From assembly GCA_028678635.1 (NCBI GenBank), contig JAJRDC010000004.1, positions 1-16,127 on the forward strand: a stretch of DNA of 16,127 bases. Direction: 5' to 3'. This document shows positions 14,558 through 16,127 of the stretch, in pieces; within the stretch, counting starts at the first letter, position 1; each line of letters opens with the position of its first letter. Origin of the DNA: Methanomicrobiales archaeon (GTDB lineage Archaea > Halobacteriota > Methanomicrobia > Methanomicrobiales > JACTUA01). The notes beneath the pieces are model-generated. The model was not told where the DNA came from, ran no database searches, and saw only the letters and a list, made by a program, of their open reading frames with translations. The translations under genes were made by a program, and so were the position numbers.

Positions 14558-15633
14558 CCCTGGACCAGCCCGCGTATCTTCAGCCAGTGGTAGGTGCCAG
14601 GCCGGTCGTATAGGTGCCTCAGGATGTAGTTGTTGGTGTCCACGGCCCGGTTCTGGTCTGCTACCATGCGGTTGTATTCCGGCACCATGCGGTTGTACTC
14701 CGCAGTGTTGCCCGAACTTTTTGCCCGGTCCATCTCCGTATCCTTTGCCTTCAGCTGCCGGTTCAGGGAAATCGCCTCTTCCCGTGCCCTGAGAAGCGCC
14801 CTGTCGATGGCCGTTGTCTGGCCGCAGGCCCCGTACGGGATGGTGCCATTCCCGATGGGGATCACCAGGGGATCCGAGGTCAGGAATCTGATGGGACCCT
14901 GGATCTCCTCCGGGGGTATGCCCACCAGGGAGAGGTTGGTGGCCTCGACATAGGCATACGAGGTATTCCGGTAGCGGCAGTCAGGGGCGGCGATTCCGAC
15001 GGCCACGTGGTTCTCCGGCCGGAAGACCAGGAGGGCGACCCGGTAACCTTCCCGGGAAAGGAGACCGGCGAGCAGAGTGCTCTTGTCGTCACAGTCCCCC
15101 GTGCGTTCCGCAAAGGTCTCCACCGGGAACCGCGGGGGTGTGTCGTCCCCGCTGGTCCGGTACGGCATCGACTGGACTGCGACAGCCATCAGCTCCACGT
15201 ACCGGTCACTGTCAAGGTTCTTTTCCGCCTTCACCCTCCGGAACTCGGAGAGGACATCCCCATAGAATCCCTCCTGCGCCGGGTCCGACACAAAGGCCTG
15301 GTAGTACCCCGGGATCCACCGTTCGTCGGGCAGGTCCCGGACAAGGGTGGCATTCTTCACGGCACGCTGGGCCCCGTAGAAGACGGGGCCGCTGATGGGT
15401 ACCGTGAGGGTCACCGTGCTGTCTTCAAACGCGTACGTGAAGGTGACGGGGTGGGACGGGGCACCTTCAATGGGTGCAATGGATGGATAGACAACGTCCG
15501 GCGGGAAGGCCGTGAATCCCCCCAGGCACCCGGCCGATAGCAGGACCGCGAGAACGGCCAGGGCCAGTGCAGGGGCAACGTAACCCCTGATCAGACCCGG
15601 GAGGATCGGCCGCCCCCCGGATGATGGATGCAT
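14554..15633 (-). CDS. Lipoprotein with transglutaminase-like domain
   Basis: This encodes 359 residues. Residues about 13-36 form a signal peptide ending in the lipobox LSAGC (C36), so the mature protein is probably lipid-anchored and faces outwards. A transglutaminase-like (papain-fold) core is marked by TGDCDDKSTLLAGLL (C181), ENHVAVGI (H209) and AYVEATN (E230, where many members have Asp). These would form the Cys-His-acid triad. In archaea such secreted proteins are thought to be peptidases or cross-linking enzymes; which of these applies here is unknown. The C-terminal part (about 275-335) is helical and polar, with a short duplication (EYNRMVPEYNRMV, residues 312-324) that looks like coiled coil. 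The ATG at 15633 has no clear Shine-Dalgarno but lies 28 bp from a minus-strand TATA-like TTTATG, so the mRNA may be leaderless. It converges with truA. Confidence 0.82.
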   Translation of the reverse strand: MHPSSGGRPILPGLIRGYVAPALALAVLAVLLSAGCLGGFTAFPPDVVYPSIAPIEGAPSHPVTFTYAFEDSTVTLTVPISGPVFYGAQRAVKNATLVRDLPDERWIPGYYQAFVSDPAQEGFYGDVLSEFRRVKAEKNLDSDRYVELMAVAVQSMPYRTSGDDTPPRFPVETFAERTGDCDDKSTLLAGLLSREGYRVALLVFRPENHVAVGIAAPDCRYRNTSYAYVEATNLSLVGIPPEEIQGPIRFLTSDPLVIPIGNGTIPYGACGQTTAIDRALLRAREEAISLNRQLKAKDTEMDRAKSSGNTAEYNRMVPEYNRMVADQNRAVDTNNYILRHLYDRPGTYHWLKIRGLVQG

Positions 15634-15658
15634 GGATCAGATCTATGCCCGCCGTCCC

Positions 15659-15664
15659 CATAAA
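15659..15664 (-). promoter_or_regulatory. TATA-like element of the transglutaminase lipoprotein gene
   Basis: The minus strand reads CTTTATGG around these positions. The element is centred 28 bp from the A of the ATG at 15633, the usual distance from box A to a transcription start, so a leaderless transcript is predicted. No other A/T-rich element lies nearby on this strand. Confidence 0.4.
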
Positions 15665-15681
15665 GGACCGGCCCCGGAGAT

Positions 15682-15690
15682 AGCTATATC
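15682..15690 (+). promoter_or_regulatory. TATA-like element of the last gene
   Basis: AGCTATATC is the only A/T-rich box in the 150-bp divergent gap on the plus strand. It would start transcription near 15712 and leave a leader of about 70 nt before the ATG at 15784. Confidence 0.4.
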
Positions 15691-15783
15691 GGTGGGCCCG
15701 GAGAGAATCCCGTGCAGATCCGGTCGCGGGCCACGGCGAGGCCCAGGGACAGCGGCGTGCCGGGTGCCGGAGGGTGAAGAGGG

Positions 15784-16127
15784 ATGGATATCAGGGATAT
15801 CCCGGGGGAGACGCGGTGGCAGCTGGCCACCCGCATGGTCTCCAGCTTCCCGGTGCTCTATGACGGGGCGTTCCGCGGGGCACTGGGAGAGCGGTACGAT
15901 GAACTGGAGTACAACGTCTGGATAGAAGCCGGGAACGAGGCGCGGGGGGTGGCCGAAGGGTTCAGCCTCCCCCGGGGCACCGCGAAGGAGATCGCCGAGT
16001 GCGTGCGCCTGGTGACCATCCTCTTCTTCGGCCCTGACGCGAGGGGAGAGGTGCTGGACCTCTCCGCGACACGCGCTGTGATCCTCACGAAGGGCTGCCC
16101 CTTCATGATGCGGGGAACGGAGATGGG
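15784..16127 (+). CDS. Unrecognised protein, 3' end cut by window edge
   Basis: A frame of 114 complete codons runs open to the window edge. It starts at ATG 15784, preceded by a good Shine-Dalgarno, GGAGGGTGA (15769-15777), 6 nt upstream. The protein begins MDIRDIPGETRWQLATRMVS and is predicted helical, with no signal peptide or membrane segment. Later it carries LEYNVWIEAGNEARGVAEGF, a helix-rich region with ECVRLVTILFFG, and a segment with a cysteine-proline, TKGCPFMM. The spacing of a W-x-x-x-G-x-E helix followed by a Cys-Pro resembles small archaeal proteins of the DUF6125 or hydrocarbon-binding sort, but this is only a resemblance and I do not name a family. The other reading frames over this stretch lack ribosome-binding sites and archaeal-like composition. 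It is divergent from the lipoprotein gene. Confidence 0.7.
   Translation, partial: MDIRDIPGETRWQLATRMVSSFPVLYDGAFRGALGERYDELEYNVWIEAGNEARGVAEGFSLPRGTAKEIAECVRLVTILFFGPDARGEVLDLSATRAVILTKGCPFMMRGTEM

Overview
This GC-rich window (AT-rich only at some promoters) looks like chromosome of a methanogenic archaeon, most likely of the order Methanomicrobiales. The evidence is archaeal gene types (a methanogen dihydropteroate-synthase-like protein, an archaeal RibL FAD synthase, a DUF2284 protein, an archaeal JAMM protease), archaeal TATA-box promoters, Shine-Dalgarno sites close to GGAGGTGA, and very large secreted proteins built from IPT/TIG, PKD and von Willebrand factor A (vWA) domains. The order-level assignment is inference from gene content; no rRNA is present.

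Layout. 1-707 (minus) is the N-terminal part of a DnaQ/RNase H-fold nuclease cut by the window edge. A 347-bp AT-rich gap follows. 1055-6070 and 6349-9717 (both plus) are two tandem, paralogous giant secreted vWA proteins. Each has its own promoter, and both promoters contain the same 16-bp TATA element. 9773-10420 (minus) is a DUF2284 metal-binding protein. 10513-10938 (minus) is ribL, whose GTG start overlaps the stop of a JAMM/MPN protease at 10935-11312 (minus). A 322-bp gap contains two compound GC hairpins. 11635-13056 (minus) is a dihydropteroate-synthase-like protein. Divergent from it are a PHP-domain phosphoesterase (13101-13766) and truA (13763-14557), coupled by an ATGA overlap. 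14554-15633 (minus) is a lipoprotein with a transglutaminase-like domain, converging on truA so tightly that the two stop codons share a CTAG. 15784-16127 (plus) is the start of an unrecognised small protein gene.

How the genes may work together. Most of the window is housekeeping: flavin cofactor synthesis, tRNA modification, pterin-type chemistry and a JAMM peptidase. The accessory centre is the vWA pair. Both proteins carry a signal peptide and stacked beta-sandwich domains. Both have a vWA domain with a very large Cys/Trp/Tyr-rich insertion after the TDG motif, followed by the same kind of post-vWA domain. The second protein has an intact metal-ion-dependent adhesion site (MIDAS); the first has a degenerate one. 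The shared promoter element suggests co-expression. I infer a two-component cell-surface adhesion or matrix system, but nothing in the sequence identifies a ligand. No tRNA, rRNA, CRISPR array, insertion sequence or integrase was seen.
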